Source: Leyella lascolaii
GTDB lineage: Bacteria > Bacteroidota > Bacteroidia > Bacteroidales > Bacteroidaceae
Length of the DNA stretch: 64,000 nucleotides
Reading direction: 5' to 3'
Assembly (NCBI RefSeq): GCF_900079775.1
Contig: NZ_LT556049.1
Span: 239,130 to 303,129, forward strand
The position numbers and the translations under genes are program-made. Under the pieces are notes generated by a model, which was not told where the DNA came from, made no database searches, and worked only from the letters and a program-made list of their open reading frames with translations. Below are positions 54,790 through 63,981 of the stretch, one piece after another. How positions within the stretch are numbered: the first letter of the stretch is position 1; each line of letters starts with the position of its first letter.

Positions 54790-55407
54790 CTACACTATGA
54801 GCACCGTCCAGTAGGCGATGAACCATCCCGCCACGAACCCCATGACCACCTGCGCGAGGGTGTGCTGGCGCAGAATCATGCGGCTTGTGCCCACCGCTCC
54901 TGCCAGCAGGAGCACTACGCAGAGCCACCATATGGGGTTGAACATGAAGATGAAGGCGAAAGCCATGAGCGCGCCCGCCACTCCTCCGATAGCCGCCGTG
55001 TGGGTGGATATCTTCCACCATGTGTTGATCAGCGCGCAGACTATCTGTATGAGCAGTGCCGCGATGAGTATGCTTATCATGAAGTGTGGTATGTGGAACA
55101 GTGCCATGACGTAGCAGCAGGCGAAGTAGCACACAATGGATATGACGTAGGGTACGGCACGCCGCTCCTTCGCCCCGAGCTGGTGGCGGTTCCATCCACG
55201 GTTGCGGCGGTAGACACGGATGAGCAGTGTGGGGGCGAGAATGGTGAAGATGTAGACCAGGGCGAGCACCGTCGCCTTGTATTGCCACGGCAGCAGACTG
55301 AGGTAACTGAACGTGAAGAGAGCCATCAGTCCCACCAACGACAGATAGAACGGTGTGAAGACGATGCTCATTATCCTTGCTGCCAGAATTATCGGGTTTC
55401 CTTTCAT
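54790..55407 (-). CDS. PAP2-superfamily membrane phosphatase-like protein
   Basis: A 205-residue protein with five or six membrane segments. PAP2 motifs are recognisable but altered: ISTHTAAIGG in place of PSGH, and SRMILRQHTLAQV in place of SRx5Hx3D, so the Asp of the His-Asp relay is Gln. The variant HTxxQ occurs in other Bacteroidota members as far as I recall. It may still dephosphorylate a lipid phosphate such as undecaprenyl pyrophosphate or phosphatidylglycerol phosphate. It starts 49 bases after rpoN. Confidence 0.8.
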   Translation of the reverse strand: MKGNPIILAARIMSIVFTPFYLSLVGLMALFTFSYLSLLPWQYKATVLALVYIFTILAPTLLIRVYRRNRGWNRHQLGAKERRAVPYVISIVCYFACCYVMALFHIPHFMISILIAALLIQIVCALINTWWKISTHTAAIGGVAGALMAFAFIFMFNPIWWLCVVLLLAGAVGTSRMILRQHTLAQVVMGFVAGWFIAYWTVLIV

Positions 55408-55456
55408 ATGTCTGTTGCTTGTGTCACGGTTGACTTCATAGTGTGTCCTCCTGCCT

Positions 55457-56962
55457 TCATTTGCGCAGGCGCGCCACCGGTATGCCCATCTGCTCGCGGT
55501 ATTTAGCCACCGTGCGCCGTGCGATGGGATAGCCCAATGCAGCCATCTCCCGCGTTATGACGTCGTCGCTCTTGGGCTTTTTCTTGTCCTCCTTGGCTAT
55601 GATGTCCTTCAGAGCCATCTTTATCTTGCGTGTGGACATCTCCTCTCCGTTGTCCGTGGTGTATCCGTCGGTGAAGAAGAATCGCAGCGGGAACGTGCCC
55701 CAGTTGGTCTGCACGTACTTCACGTTGCTCACGCGCGATATGGTGGATATGTCGAGTCCGGTCTTGTCGGCTATGTTTTTGAGAATCATCGGGCGCAGGT
55801 CAGCCTCGTCGCCGTCGGTGAAGAACTTGCGCTGCCAGTCTATTATGGCCTGCATTGTGACACGGAGCGTGTGCTGCCTCTGTCTCACCGCTTCTATGAA
55901 ACCCTGCGCGCGGCTCACCTTCTCCTTTGCGTAGAGCAGGGCTTCCTTGTCGCGCCGTGTCATGCCCTCCTTGTTGTTGCGGTATGTCTCCACGAGGTCG
56001 GCGAACGACTGCGACACCTTCAGCTCCGGCACATTGCCCGTGTTGAGCGTGAAAGTGATGTCTCCCGTGTCGCTTGTGTCCACGATGAAGTCGGGCGTTA
56101 TCTGTTGCAGGGTGCTTCCCTGCGTCTCTCCGAGCGACGCTCCCGGCTTGGGGTTGAGCCGTCGCAGCTCGTCCTGCAGGCGTCGTGTGGTGTAGTCGTC
56201 GGTGCCGAGAGCCGACTGTATCTTGTTCCAGTGTTTCTTCGTGAACTCGTCGAAGTGGTTCTCCACCACCTCCCTCATAAGTCTCTTCATCTCGCTGTCG
56301 GGTCTGCGGTCTATCTGGAGCATCAGACACTCCTGCAGCGAGTGTGCCCCTATGCCCGGCGGGTCGAACGTCTGGAGTATGGCAATCACCCTGTCCACCT
56401 CCTCCGGTGTCACGTCGATGTTGTAATATATTGTGAGCTCGTCGCTGATGCTCTCCGAGTCTTTCCTGAGCAGACCGTCGTCGTCGAGCGATCCGATGAT
56501 ATATTCCATCACCTCCCTGCTCTTCGCGTCAAGCTCCGTCTCCCCCATCTGCTCCTTGAGTTTGTCGTAGAACGATGTGGTGTCGCCGTACACACGTTCC
56601 TCATACTCCGCCCCGTTGCTCTCTTCGCGGTTGTACAGTGCCGGCATCTCGTCGTCGCGCCCGATGTTCTCGAGTGCTGCGTTGAGCGCGTCGTCGCGGT
56701 CCTGCCGCTCCTGCACGGTGTCGAAGTCGGCTTCGGCGGTGTCGGAGTCGTCGTGGTAGTCGCCTGTCTCTGCCACGGGTGCGGCAGTGTCCTCATGCGG
56801 CAGAGCCTCAAGCGCGGGGTTGTCGTCAATCTCCGCGTTTATGTTCTCCTCAAGCTCCGCCAGCGGCATTTCAAGAAGTCTCACCTGCAACATCTGTTGT
56901 TGCGAGAGCCTCTGCACCTGTTGCAGCTTCTGTTCCTGTGACTGTATGAGTCTTTGAGCCAT
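55457..56962 (-). CDS. rpoN: RNA polymerase sigma-54 factor
   Basis: A 501-residue sigma-54. The Gln-rich activator-interacting region I has QEQKLQQVQRLSQQQMLQ and MPLAELEENINAEIDDNPALE. An acidic region II spans about 60-115. The core-binding domain has MEYIIGSLDDDGLL, FDPPGIGAHSLQECL and LNPKPGASLG. The C-terminal HTH and RpoN box end with ARRTVAKYREQMGIPVARLRK split across residues 480-501. It directs transcription that needs AAA+ enhancer-binding proteins. The promoter appears to be the single type A cassette at 57041-57105. Confidence 0.96.
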   Translation of the reverse strand: MAQRLIQSQEQKLQQVQRLSQQQMLQVRLLEMPLAELEENINAEIDDNPALEALPHEDTAAPVAETGDYHDDSDTAEADFDTVQERQDRDDALNAALENIGRDDEMPALYNREESNGAEYEERVYGDTTSFYDKLKEQMGETELDAKSREVMEYIIGSLDDDGLLRKDSESISDELTIYYNIDVTPEEVDRVIAILQTFDPPGIGAHSLQECLMLQIDRRPDSEMKRLMREVVENHFDEFTKKHWNKIQSALGTDDYTTRRLQDELRRLNPKPGASLGETQGSTLQQITPDFIVDTSDTGDITFTLNTGNVPELKVSQSFADLVETYRNNKEGMTRRDKEALLYAKEKVSRAQGFIEAVRQRQHTLRVTMQAIIDWQRKFFTDGDEADLRPMILKNIADKTGLDISTISRVSNVKYVQTNWGTFPLRFFFTDGYTTDNGEEMSTRKIKMALKDIIAKEDKKKPKSDDVITREMAALGYPIARRTVAKYREQMGIPVARLRK

Positions 56963-57040
56963 GTTTACGTGAAATTGATGTTAGTGGAGATACAACCGTC
57001 CCGGCTTTCCGGACGCGCCATATCGCATTGAATGATACTG

Positions 57041-57105
57041 CAAACGAGCGGAAATAGAGCTTGCTCTTGCTTTCCCGAGTGCGGCTATATCTTATGCAAA
57101 GATAT
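57041..57105 (-). promoter_or_regulatory. Promoter cassette of the leuS type upstream of rpoN
   Basis: On the minus strand it reads TATCTTTGCATAAGATATAG, then CGCACTCGGGAAAG, then CCGCTCGTTTGCA. This is a single copy of the 67-base type A unit found in tandem before leuS, in the sense orientation relative to rpoN. The -7 element TATCTTTGC (57105-57097) predicts a leader of about 125 bases. Confidence 0.8.
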
Positions 57106-57304
57106 AAAAATAATTATGTCTCATCAAAGAAAAAGGTGAAAATAATGTCAAGTCCTGAGCGTTCGCCATACCGCCACAGCCCCTTTTTTCGCATTAGTAA
57201 AGGCTCGTCATCCGTCTTCCGCAAATTGCCTGACCATTCCTTTGGTTTTTCCACGCATAATATAACGGCACTCCCAATTTAAAACAATGACGGTGCCAGC
57301 CAAG

Positions 57305-57417
57305 TAGAGACGCAAAATCTTGCGTCTCACGAGCAACAAACCCAGTAACGACAGGCACATAATCGTCTCAACCAATAGTCTATCCTTGCTTGTGAGACGC
57401 AAGATTTTGCGTCTCTA
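57305..57417. repeat. Composite palindrome element
   Basis: Palindromes 57307-57328 and 57394-57415, 87 apart, in the right arm. Confidence 0.9.
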
Positions 57418-57720
57418 CTTTGGATTGCAGCGCATGACATGATGTGCTCAATTGAAACAATGATGGCGTGACATGCAGGATAGGAATGACGCATCGGGGG
57501 ACGTACGACAATGACAGCGGGTTGATGGAAAACATGTATGGAAGGCGGGATGAGCAGGTGGCGTAATGACATAAAAATAGGAGCGGGCGGAAGCCGGTGA
57601 GTGTTCCATTCTTCCTTTTGCTGTTTGGACATATCCGACTTGCCGTGATGACAGGACTGGATGGCGGTTGCTGTCATACGACAGTTTTCCTGCAACATAA
57701 CAGACTGTATGTCAGCGCGT

Positions 57721-57832
57721 TACAAAACGGGCTTTTTGACTCTGCGAAAAAGGCTCTTCGGGACTGCGGAACAGGCTTTTTAAGAGCACGGAACAGCCTT
57801 TTCCGCAAATCAGAAAAGCACGTTCGGTCAAC
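57721..57832. repeat. 22-bp tandem array, GCGGAA family
   Basis: Five units at 57723, 57745, 57767, 57789 and 57811, exactly 22 bases apart, for example GCGGAACAGGC and ACGGAACAGCCTTTTCCGC. It corresponds to the array at 45901-46011 in the opposite orientation. Confidence 0.85.
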
Positions 57833-57964
57833 CGTTACGGGTGTTGTGACGACGACGGTGGTCTATATTTCCTATTCCGAAGGTGTGATGGCATGGCTCA
57901 GGAAACAGCCGCCTGTATGTTATAAAAGCATGCCCTTGATATATAAATGATGGCGCCAGCCCAG

Positions 57965-58166
57965 TAGAGACGCAAAATCTTGCGTCTCCCGTACAACAAA
58001 CCAGGCAATGACAGGCATATAATCGAATCAACCAATAGCGCATCCTTCCTTGTGAGACGCAAGATTTTGCGTCTCTACTTTGGATTGCCAGCGAATTACA
58101 GAACACATTTACTGTTGATAATAATGACGGCGTCAGCCTGTAGAGACGCAAGATTTTGCGTCTCTA
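57965..58166. repeat. Composite palindrome element plus a third palindrome
   Basis: Palindromes 57967-57988 and 58054-58075 (87 apart), and another at 58143-58164. The distance from first to third is 176 bases, the same as between the tandem copies at 42975 and 43151. Confidence 0.9.
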
Positions 58167-58349
58167 CTTTGGGTTGCAGCGTATGACATGATGTGCTTGC
58201 GATTGAAATAATGATGGTGTTTCATGCGCCTGTCCGGTGGAAATATGGCGGCGGTACGGCAGGGAATGTTCCTGCGGTGCTGCGTGGAATGTTCCTGCGG
58301 GGTATCGGAAATACGGCGGGCGGTGGCGTTCTGCCGCCGCTGAAGCACG

Positions 58350-58994
58350 TCATCTGAAGTACGCGCGCATCTGTGCTGCGGTGGCGGCGAGCTCTTCCGG
58401 CTCTTTTGATATATACTTTCTCCATACTGCGAGACACTCCGGATAGAGTCCCGATGACGGGTCGTTGTACTTCATGCACGGGTCGCACACGAGGAAGCAG
58501 CCCATCACCTCGGCTACGAGCGACGGCGGTATGCGCATGCAGCGCGCCAGTTCGCCCACCTCGGGCGTCTCCGCCACCATCGTGACGGGCGTGAGACGGT
58601 AGTACAGGTCGAGAATCATCGTGAGCATCATGGGCGTGAGTCTGCTGTCGGCATCTATGGGCCGGTATTCCTTCTCGAACGACTCGCTCGTGGCAACACC
58701 CTCATAGAATGCCCCTGCCGTGCCGAACCCGCTCATCTGTCTCAGGCGTTTCACGTCGCGCGCCAGTCTCCGCGTGTCGCCGGAGTATCTGCGCCACAGG
58801 TGCTGCAGCGACGGAGTGTCGGGCTGGCGCAGTCTGAACATCTGCGCGTAGAGTATTTTCGGCTCGATGTGCAGCTCGAGACTCAGCTGTATGAGATGGC
58901 GTGAGAAGAGCGGTTTCACGCCTTCGGGCTTTTTAAGGTAAAGCTGCATGAGAGGCAGCCACATTTCATCTGACCAAAGAGGATGTATTGTCAT
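58350..58994 (-). CDS. Conserved Bacteroidales protein of unknown function
   Basis: A 214-residue soluble, mostly helical protein with no signal peptide. Distinctive segments are IHPLWSDEMWLPLMQLYLKKP, LSLELHIEPKILYAQMFRLR, LARDVKRLRQMSGFGTA and PMMLTMILDLYYRLTPVTMV. I recall close homologues in many Bacteroidales, always annotated as hypothetical. The conserved DLYYRLTP and VAETPE stretches suggest a binding surface, but I recognise no catalytic motif. It stands alone between the right inverted-repeat arm and the divergent AbiE operon. Confidence 0.75.
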   Translation of the reverse strand: MTIHPLWSDEMWLPLMQLYLKKPEGVKPLFSRHLIQLSLELHIEPKILYAQMFRLRQPDTPSLQHLWRRYSGDTRRLARDVKRLRQMSGFGTAGAFYEGVATSESFEKEYRPIDADSRLTPMMLTMILDLYYRLTPVTMVAETPEVGELARCMRIPPSLVAEVMGCFLVCDPCMKYNDPSSGLYPECLAVWRKYISKEPEELAATAAQMRAYFR

Positions 58995-59434
58995 GCTGTG
59001 TCGTGGTGTTGTCCGGTTGAGTATATATGCGGTGTGCCGTGCCCCGACCGCGCCTGTCCGGATGACGTGAGCTACGTGTGCGGCATGGCGCGGGGCAGTG
59101 TAACATCGGTGCTAATATAGCAAATAATTTTGAGAAAGCGGCAATAGCGCGCGTGTTTTTTGACACAACGGCTGTTTACGCATGGCGATACGTGCCGTCA
59201 GGCATATCCCCTCGGAGTCATTATCACATAACAATAAGACCGCCACAACGTATAAAACCTGCAAAAACACATGCTTGTTGCCGGCTTTGTATTATAAATG
59301 CTTAGCGATGAACGTTAATGAAAAGTCACCTTTTTATCATTTCGCCGTGTGATGCCGCATAAACTTTCACATACTGATTGATGATTTGCCTCACGTTTGT
59401 CGCTCCTTCCCTTGCAGGTATTCCGAAGTCTTTG
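58995..59434. other. Gene-free divergent spacer
   Basis: No gene, tRNA or repeat family recognised. It is the shared upstream region of the hypothetical gene (minus) and the AbiE pair (plus). The base composition becomes more A/T-rich towards the AbiE genes. Confidence 0.5.
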
Positions 59435-59443
59435 TACATTTGC
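59412..59443 (+). promoter_or_regulatory. Promoter of the AbiE operon
   Basis: TTGCAGG at 59412 and TACATTTGC at 59435-59443 are spaced as expected for -33 and -7 elements. The leader is about 60 bases. Confidence 0.65.
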
Positions 59444-59510
59444 AATCAAACTGCGTAAGTTAACAAATAATGATAACTATTGCAGTTCTGATGCAATTTA
59501 TGATACTTGT

Positions 59511-60323
59511 ATGGAATACTCTGATTATACGAATTGGATATACGAAAGAAGCATACGTGGACAAGTGTTCTTCTCTTTAGATGACTTTAAGAAGAGTTAT
59601 CCCGCTGTCAGCAAGGAAGTAATACGTGTCGCATTATCCAGAATGCAGGACAACGGCTTGATAATTTCTCCGTGGAAGACATTCTACGTCATTGTCCCGA
59701 CTGAATACAGGCTGAAAGGAGAGGTTCCACCGTCTTATTATATCGACGAACTGATGAAGTATCTGCACCGTGACTACTATGTATGCCTTCTCTCGGCTGC
59801 CACAATCTATGGTGCCTCCCACCAGCGCAGCCAGACCTACTACGTAATGGCTTCGGGGAAATCGCTGCGTGATGGAGTCAAGAACGGAACAAAACTGGTG
59901 TTTTCACAAAGACAGTACATTCCGAAGGTTTACGTCCGTCAGGTGAAGACACAGACCGGCATGATGAACATATCATCGCCTTTGATGACCGCTCTCGACA
60001 TTATTAACATGGAAAGTAAGATAGGCGGAATGAGCCGTGCCGCAGAGATTATCGCAGAACTTGACGAATCGTTCAGCCTCTCCACGGCAGACTACGGCTT
60101 GCTGAAGACATATCCTGTTCCCGTAATACAAAGATTCGGATACATCCTGAACATTCTTTCATACGATGAGCATGCCCGATGGGTGGAAGACGCTTGCAAG
60201 GATTTGGGCATAAAGTTCCGTAAGACACCTCTCAAGGCAGGTAAACCGTGCGGGGAATCACACGTGACAGACAAGCGGTGGAAGCTCATTGTCAACACCC
60301 GGATAGAAACAGACGAATTATGA
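59511..60323 (+). CDS. abiEi: AbiEi-type antitoxin (type IV toxin-antitoxin)
   Basis: A 270-residue protein. An N-terminal winged helix (FFSLDDFKKSYPAVSKEVIRV, ALSRMQDNGLI) binds DNA in this family. A larger C-terminal domain carries the antitoxin activity (LLSAATIYGASHQRSQTYYV, ISSPLMTALDIIN). AbiEi represses its own operon and counteracts AbiEii. ATG 59511 is preferred to the upstream start at 59397 because the promoter lies at 59412-59443. It overlaps the toxin gene by four bases (ATGA). Base composition is clearly more A/T-rich than the flanking genes, which suggests acquisition by transfer. Confidence 0.88.
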   Translation: MEYSDYTNWIYERSIRGQVFFSLDDFKKSYPAVSKEVIRVALSRMQDNGLIISPWKTFYVIVPTEYRLKGEVPPSYYIDELMKYLHRDYYVCLLSAATIYGASHQRSQTYYVMASGKSLRDGVKNGTKLVFSQRQYIPKVYVRQVKTQTGMMNISSPLMTALDIINMESKIGGMSRAAEIIAELDESFSLSTADYGLLKTYPVPVIQRFGYILNILSYDEHARWVEDACKDLGIKFRKTPLKAGKPCGESHVTDKRWKLIVNTRIETDEL

Positions 60324-61123
60324 TATACGAAAGAGCGATAAGGGAATGGAATGAGACTGTACCATGGAAATCGCCTCAAATGGTGGAACAGGACTTGGTT
60401 ATCTGCCGGGCGTTGGTAAGTATCTTCAGTGATGAGTTTCTGCGTGCGAACCTCGCTTTCCGCGGTGGCACGGCACTTCACAAGCTCTATCTCTCACCCC
60501 AACCGAGGTATAGCGAGGATATAGACCTTGTGCAGATCAATCCGGGACCAATCAAACCAATCATGTTTCGGTTGGGAGAAGTGCTTGATTGTTTGCCAAA
60601 CCGCAGCACAGCACAAAAGCGGCACAGCAACAAGATGTACTTTAAGTTCGAGTCAGAAGTGCTGCCGGTAGAGCAGATACGGTTGAAAATTGAAATCAAT
60701 TGCTTTGAGCACTTCAATGTGATGGGACTAAACCATGTTACATTCAAGATGAGAAACTCATGGTTCAGCGGTGAGACAGAAATAGCAACATACCACTTGG
60801 AAGAACTCATCGGCACGAAGATGAGAGCCCTTTATCAGCGTAAAAAAGGACGTGACCTGTTTGACATCAGCTGCGCCTTGGCACAAGGAGACCTCAATAT
60901 TGAAAAAGTGCTCGAGTGTTATAGGCGTTACATGGAGTTCGTGGTAGAACGGGCGCCTTCTTATAAGGAATTTGTCTTAAACATGAACGGTAAGATGAAC
61001 GACAGCGAATTTATAACCGACGTAGCTCCTCTGCTCCGTCCAGAGATACACTTTGACCCGACCGAAGCCTACAGGTCTGTTTACGACAACCTTATAGACA
61101 GACTGCCGGGCAAGCGAGATTAG
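60320..61123 (+). CDS. abiEii: AbiEii/AbiGii-family nucleotidyltransferase toxin
   Basis: A 267-residue member of the DNA polymerase beta-like nucleotidyltransferases. Motif I is FRGGTALHKLYL and motif II RYSEDIDLV, with the metal-binding Asp pair. Later motifs are HLEELIGTKMRALYQRKKGRDLFDIS, split here as ELIGTKMRAL and KKGRDLFDIS. Related toxins add nucleotides to RNA (GTP-binding AbiEii; MenT to tRNA) and stop growth, for example during phage infection. Start at the ATGA overlap with the antitoxin stop. Phage defence is inferred from the family. Confidence 0.9.
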   Translation: MIYERAIREWNETVPWKSPQMVEQDLVICRALVSIFSDEFLRANLAFRGGTALHKLYLSPQPRYSEDIDLVQINPGPIKPIMFRLGEVLDCLPNRSTAQKRHSNKMYFKFESEVLPVEQIRLKIEINCFEHFNVMGLNHVTFKMRNSWFSGETEIATYHLEELIGTKMRALYQRKKGRDLFDISCALAQGDLNIEKVLECYRRYMEFVVERAPSYKEFVLNMNGKMNDSEFITDVAPLLRPEIHFDPTEAYRSVYDNLIDRLPGKRD

Positions 61124-61309
61124 GCAAACGATGCCGCTATTCGTCTTTTGTATAATATGCAACATGACGGATAGGACAAAAACGGAAGACAAGATGACGG
61201 CAGCAGGACGGCATGCGGATGAAGCGATGAGGGCGTCAACGTGACTGCAATAAATCCCTGCCGTCCGCTTAATGTTGCCGTCAGATTATCGTTTTTCATT
61301 GATTTTGTT

Positions 61310-61318
61310 TAATTTTGC
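61310..61318 (+). promoter_or_regulatory. -7 element of mutS
   Basis: TAATTTTGC, about 24 bases before ATG 61342. It overlaps a possible TTG start at 61315, which is therefore unlikely to be used. Confidence 0.55.
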
Positions 61319-61341
61319 GTATTGAAAAACCATACAACGAC

Positions 61342-63981
61342 ATGTCTGCAAAAAAGAAAGATGACGGCCTCACGCCGATGATGAAACAGTTTTTCGACCT
61401 CAAGGCGAAGCATCCCGACGCACTGCTGCTGTTCCGCTGCGGTGACTTCTACGAGACTTACTGCGAGGATGCCGTAGCTGCGTCGAAGATACTCGGCATC
61501 ACTCTCACGCGGCGCAGCAACGGACGCTCGCGCGACGGAGGTCAGACTACGGAGATGGCGGGCTTTCCCTATCATGCGCTCGACACCTACCTGCCCAAGC
61601 TCATCAGGGCTGGCAGGCGTGTGGCGATATGCGACCAGCTGGAGGACCCGAAGCTTACGAAGACTCTCGTGAAGCGTGGCATAACCGAACTCGTCACTCC
61701 CGGTGTGGCGATGGGCGACAACGTGCTCAACTATAAGGAGAACAACTTCCTGGCGGCGATACACTTCGGGCGGTCGGCATGCGGTGTGGCGTTTCTCGAC
61801 ATATCCACCGGCGAGTTCCTAACCGGTGAGGGCACGGCAGACTATGTGGAAAAACTGATGGGCAGTTTCCAACCCAAGGAGGTGCTGTATGAGAAATCGT
61901 GCAGGCAGGAGTTCGAACAACGGTTCGGCTCCCGATGGTGTGTGTTCGAGCTGGACGAATGGATGTTCACCGAGCAGAGCGCACGCCAGAAGCTGCTGCG
62001 CCACTTCGGCACGCGCTCGCTGAAGGGGTTCGGCGTGGAGCACCTGCGCAGCGGGGTCATCGCCTCGGGCGTCATCCTGCAGTATCTCGAGATGACCCAG
62101 CACACTCATCTGTCGCACATAACGTCGCTCGCGCGCATTGAGGAGGAGCGTTATGTGCGGCTCGACAAGTTCACCATACGCTCGCTCGAGCTTCTCCACT
62201 CCATGCAAGAGGACGGAGCGTCGCTGCTCGACGTCATCGACCGCACCGTCACACCCATGGGCGGACGCATGCTGAAGCGGTGGACGGTGTTCCCGCTGAA
62301 GGACGTAAGGCAGATAGAGGATCGCCTGGACGTGGTGGAGCACTTCTTCCGCAAGCCCGACTTCCGCCTCATGGCAGACGAGCAGCTCCACCGCATGGGC
62401 GACATAGAGCGCATCATATCGAAGGTAGCCGTGGGGAGAGTGTCTCCGCGCGAGCTCGTACAGCTGCGTACCGCGCTTCAGGCGATGGCTCCGCTGAAGT
62501 CGGCGTGCTGCCATTCGGGCAACAGCATACTTGAGGACATCGGCGCGCAGATGAATCTCTGCGAGAACCTGCGCGACAGAATAGAGCGCGAGATACAGCC
62601 CGACCCTCCGCAGCTCGTGAGCAAGGGCGGCGTGATAGCCGACGGGTTCTCGCCCGAGCTCGACGAACTGAGAGCCATATCGCGCGGCGGACGCGACTAT
62701 CTCATGCAGATACAGGAGCGCGAGACGGAGCGGACGGGCATAGCGTCACTGAAGGTTGGCTACAACAACGTGTTCGGTTACTATCTCGAGGTGCGCAATA
62801 CGTATAAGGACAAGGTGCCGGAGGGATGGGTGAGAAAGCAGACTCTCGCCAACGCCGAACGCTACATCACGCAGGAGCTGAAGGAGTATGAGGAGAAGAT
62901 AATGGGAGCCGACGAGAAGATTCTCGCCCTGGAGACACGCCTGTTCGGCGAGCTCGTCACCGCCGCAGCCGAATACATACCGCAGATACAGATAAACGCC
63001 AACATCGTGGCGCGGCTCGACTGTCTGCTCTCTTTCGCCAAGACGGCGGAGGAGAACAGATATGTAAGACCGGTGGTGACAGACGACGACGTGCTGGAGA
63101 TACGCGGCGGACGACATCCGGTGATAGAGACGCAGCTGCCTGCGGGCGAGACCTATGTGCCCAACGACATAGAGCTCGACACCGAACGCCAGCAGATTGT
63201 CATCATCACAGGTCCCAACATGGCGGGAAAGTCCGCCCTTCTGCGCCAGACCGCGCTCATTGTGCTCATGGCGCAGGCGGGTTGCTTCGTGCCGGCGGAG
63301 AGCGCGCGGATAGGTATGGTGGACAAGATTTTCACACGTGTGGGCGCGTCTGACAACATATCTCTGGGCGAGTCCACCTTCATGGTGGAGATGACCGAGG
63401 CGGCAAACATACTCAACAACGTCACGCCGCGCTCGCTCGTGCTCTTCGACGAACTGGGACGCGGCACGTCGACATACGACGGCATATCCATAGCGTGGGC
63501 TATAGTGGAATACTTGCACGAGCATCCCAAGGCGCGGGCACGCACACTCTTCGCCACACACTACCACGAGCTGAACGAGATGGAGAAGAACTTCGCGCGG
63601 ATAAAGAACTACAACGTGAGCGTGAAGGAGGTCGACGGAAAGGTCATCTTCCTGCGGAAGCTCATGCGCGGAGGCTCGGAGCACTCCTTCGGAATACACG
63701 TGGCGGAGATTGCCGGCATGCCGCGCAGCATAGTGAAGCGCGCCGGTGTCATACTGAAAGAGCTCGAGGCGGACAACTCGCAGGTTGGGCGCGTCGCCAA
63801 ACCTTCGGCAGACAGGCTGAACATGACGCGCGAGGGAATGCAGCTGAGCTTCTTCCAGCTGGACGACCCGGTGCTCTGCCAGATACGCGACGAGATTCTC
63901 GGGCTCGACATCAACAACCTCACGCCTGTCGAGGCTCTTAACAAACTCAACGAGATAAAGAGGATAGTGGCGGGAAAGTGA
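61342..63981 (+). CDS. mutS: DNA mismatch repair protein MutS
   Basis: An 879-residue MutS of the usual length. The mismatch-recognition domain has [20 protein letters not shown] and FRCGDFYET (the Phe-x-Glu equivalent lies in this domain). The core and lever domains follow. The ATPase has Walker [14 protein letters not shown], signature [14 protein letters not shown], Walker [17 protein letters not shown] and FATHYHEL. The C-terminal end carries [12 protein letters not shown]. It binds mispaired bases and recruits MutL. ATG 61342 ([10 protein letters not shown]) is chosen on the promoter position and the usual N-terminus. Confidence 0.96.
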   Translation: MSAKKKDDGLTPMMKQFFDLKAKHPDALLLFRCGDFYETYCEDAVAASKILGITLTRRSNGRSRDGGQTTEMAGFPYHALDTYLPKLIRAGRRVAICDQLEDPKLTKTLVKRGITELVTPGVAMGDNVLNYKENNFLAAIHFGRSACGVAFLDISTGEFLTGEGTADYVEKLMGSFQPKEVLYEKSCRQEFEQRFGSRWCVFELDEWMFTEQSARQKLLRHFGTRSLKGFGVEHLRSGVIASGVILQYLEMTQHTHLSHITSLARIEEERYVRLDKFTIRSLELLHSMQEDGASLLDVIDRTVTPMGGRMLKRWTVFPLKDVRQIEDRLDVVEHFFRKPDFRLMADEQLHRMGDIERIISKVAVGRVSPRELVQLRTALQAMAPLKSACCHSGNSILEDIGAQMNLCENLRDRIEREIQPDPPQLVSKGGVIADGFSPELDELRAISRGGRDYLMQIQERETERTGIASLKVGYNNVFGYYLEVRNTYKDKVPEGWVRKQTLANAERYITQELKEYEEKIMGADEKILALETRLFGELVTAAAEYIPQIQINANIVARLDCLLSFAKTAEENRYVRPVVTDDDVLEIRGGRHPVIETQLPAGETYVPNDIELDTERQQIVIITGPNMAGKSALLRQTALIVLMAQAGCFVPAESARIGMVDKIFTRVGASDNISLGESTFMVEMTEAANILNNVTPRSLVLFDELGRGTSTYDGISIAWAIVEYLHEHPKARARTLFATHYHELNEMEKNFARIKNYNVSVKEVDGKVIFLRKLMRGGSEHSFGIHVAEIAGMPRSIVKRAGVILKELEADNSQVGRVAKPSADRLNMTREGMQLSFFQLDDPVLCQIRDEILGLDINNLTPVEALNKLNEIKRIVAGK

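Larger units (their letters stand above)
57287..58164. repeat. Large inverted repeat, right arm (about 878 bp)
   Basis: Reverse complement of 45562-46440; see there for the landmarks. It contains palindrome pairs 57307/57394 and 57967/58054, the palindrome 58143-58164 and a 22-bp array. The space 56963-58349 has no gene; 58165-58349 shows only GC-rich repeats of TTCCTGCGGGG type. Confidence 0.88.

Noticed and set aside
54178..55506. Long plus-strand open frame over purE and the PAP2 gene
   Set aside because: It crosses two real genes and the gap between them, and its composition is that of an antisense shadow.
17600..58166. GAGACGCAA palindromes as simple rho-independent terminators
   Set aside because: They lack a consistent T run, come in fixed-distance pairs and often lie far from gene ends, so a mobile or structural repeat fits better, although some may have terminator activity.
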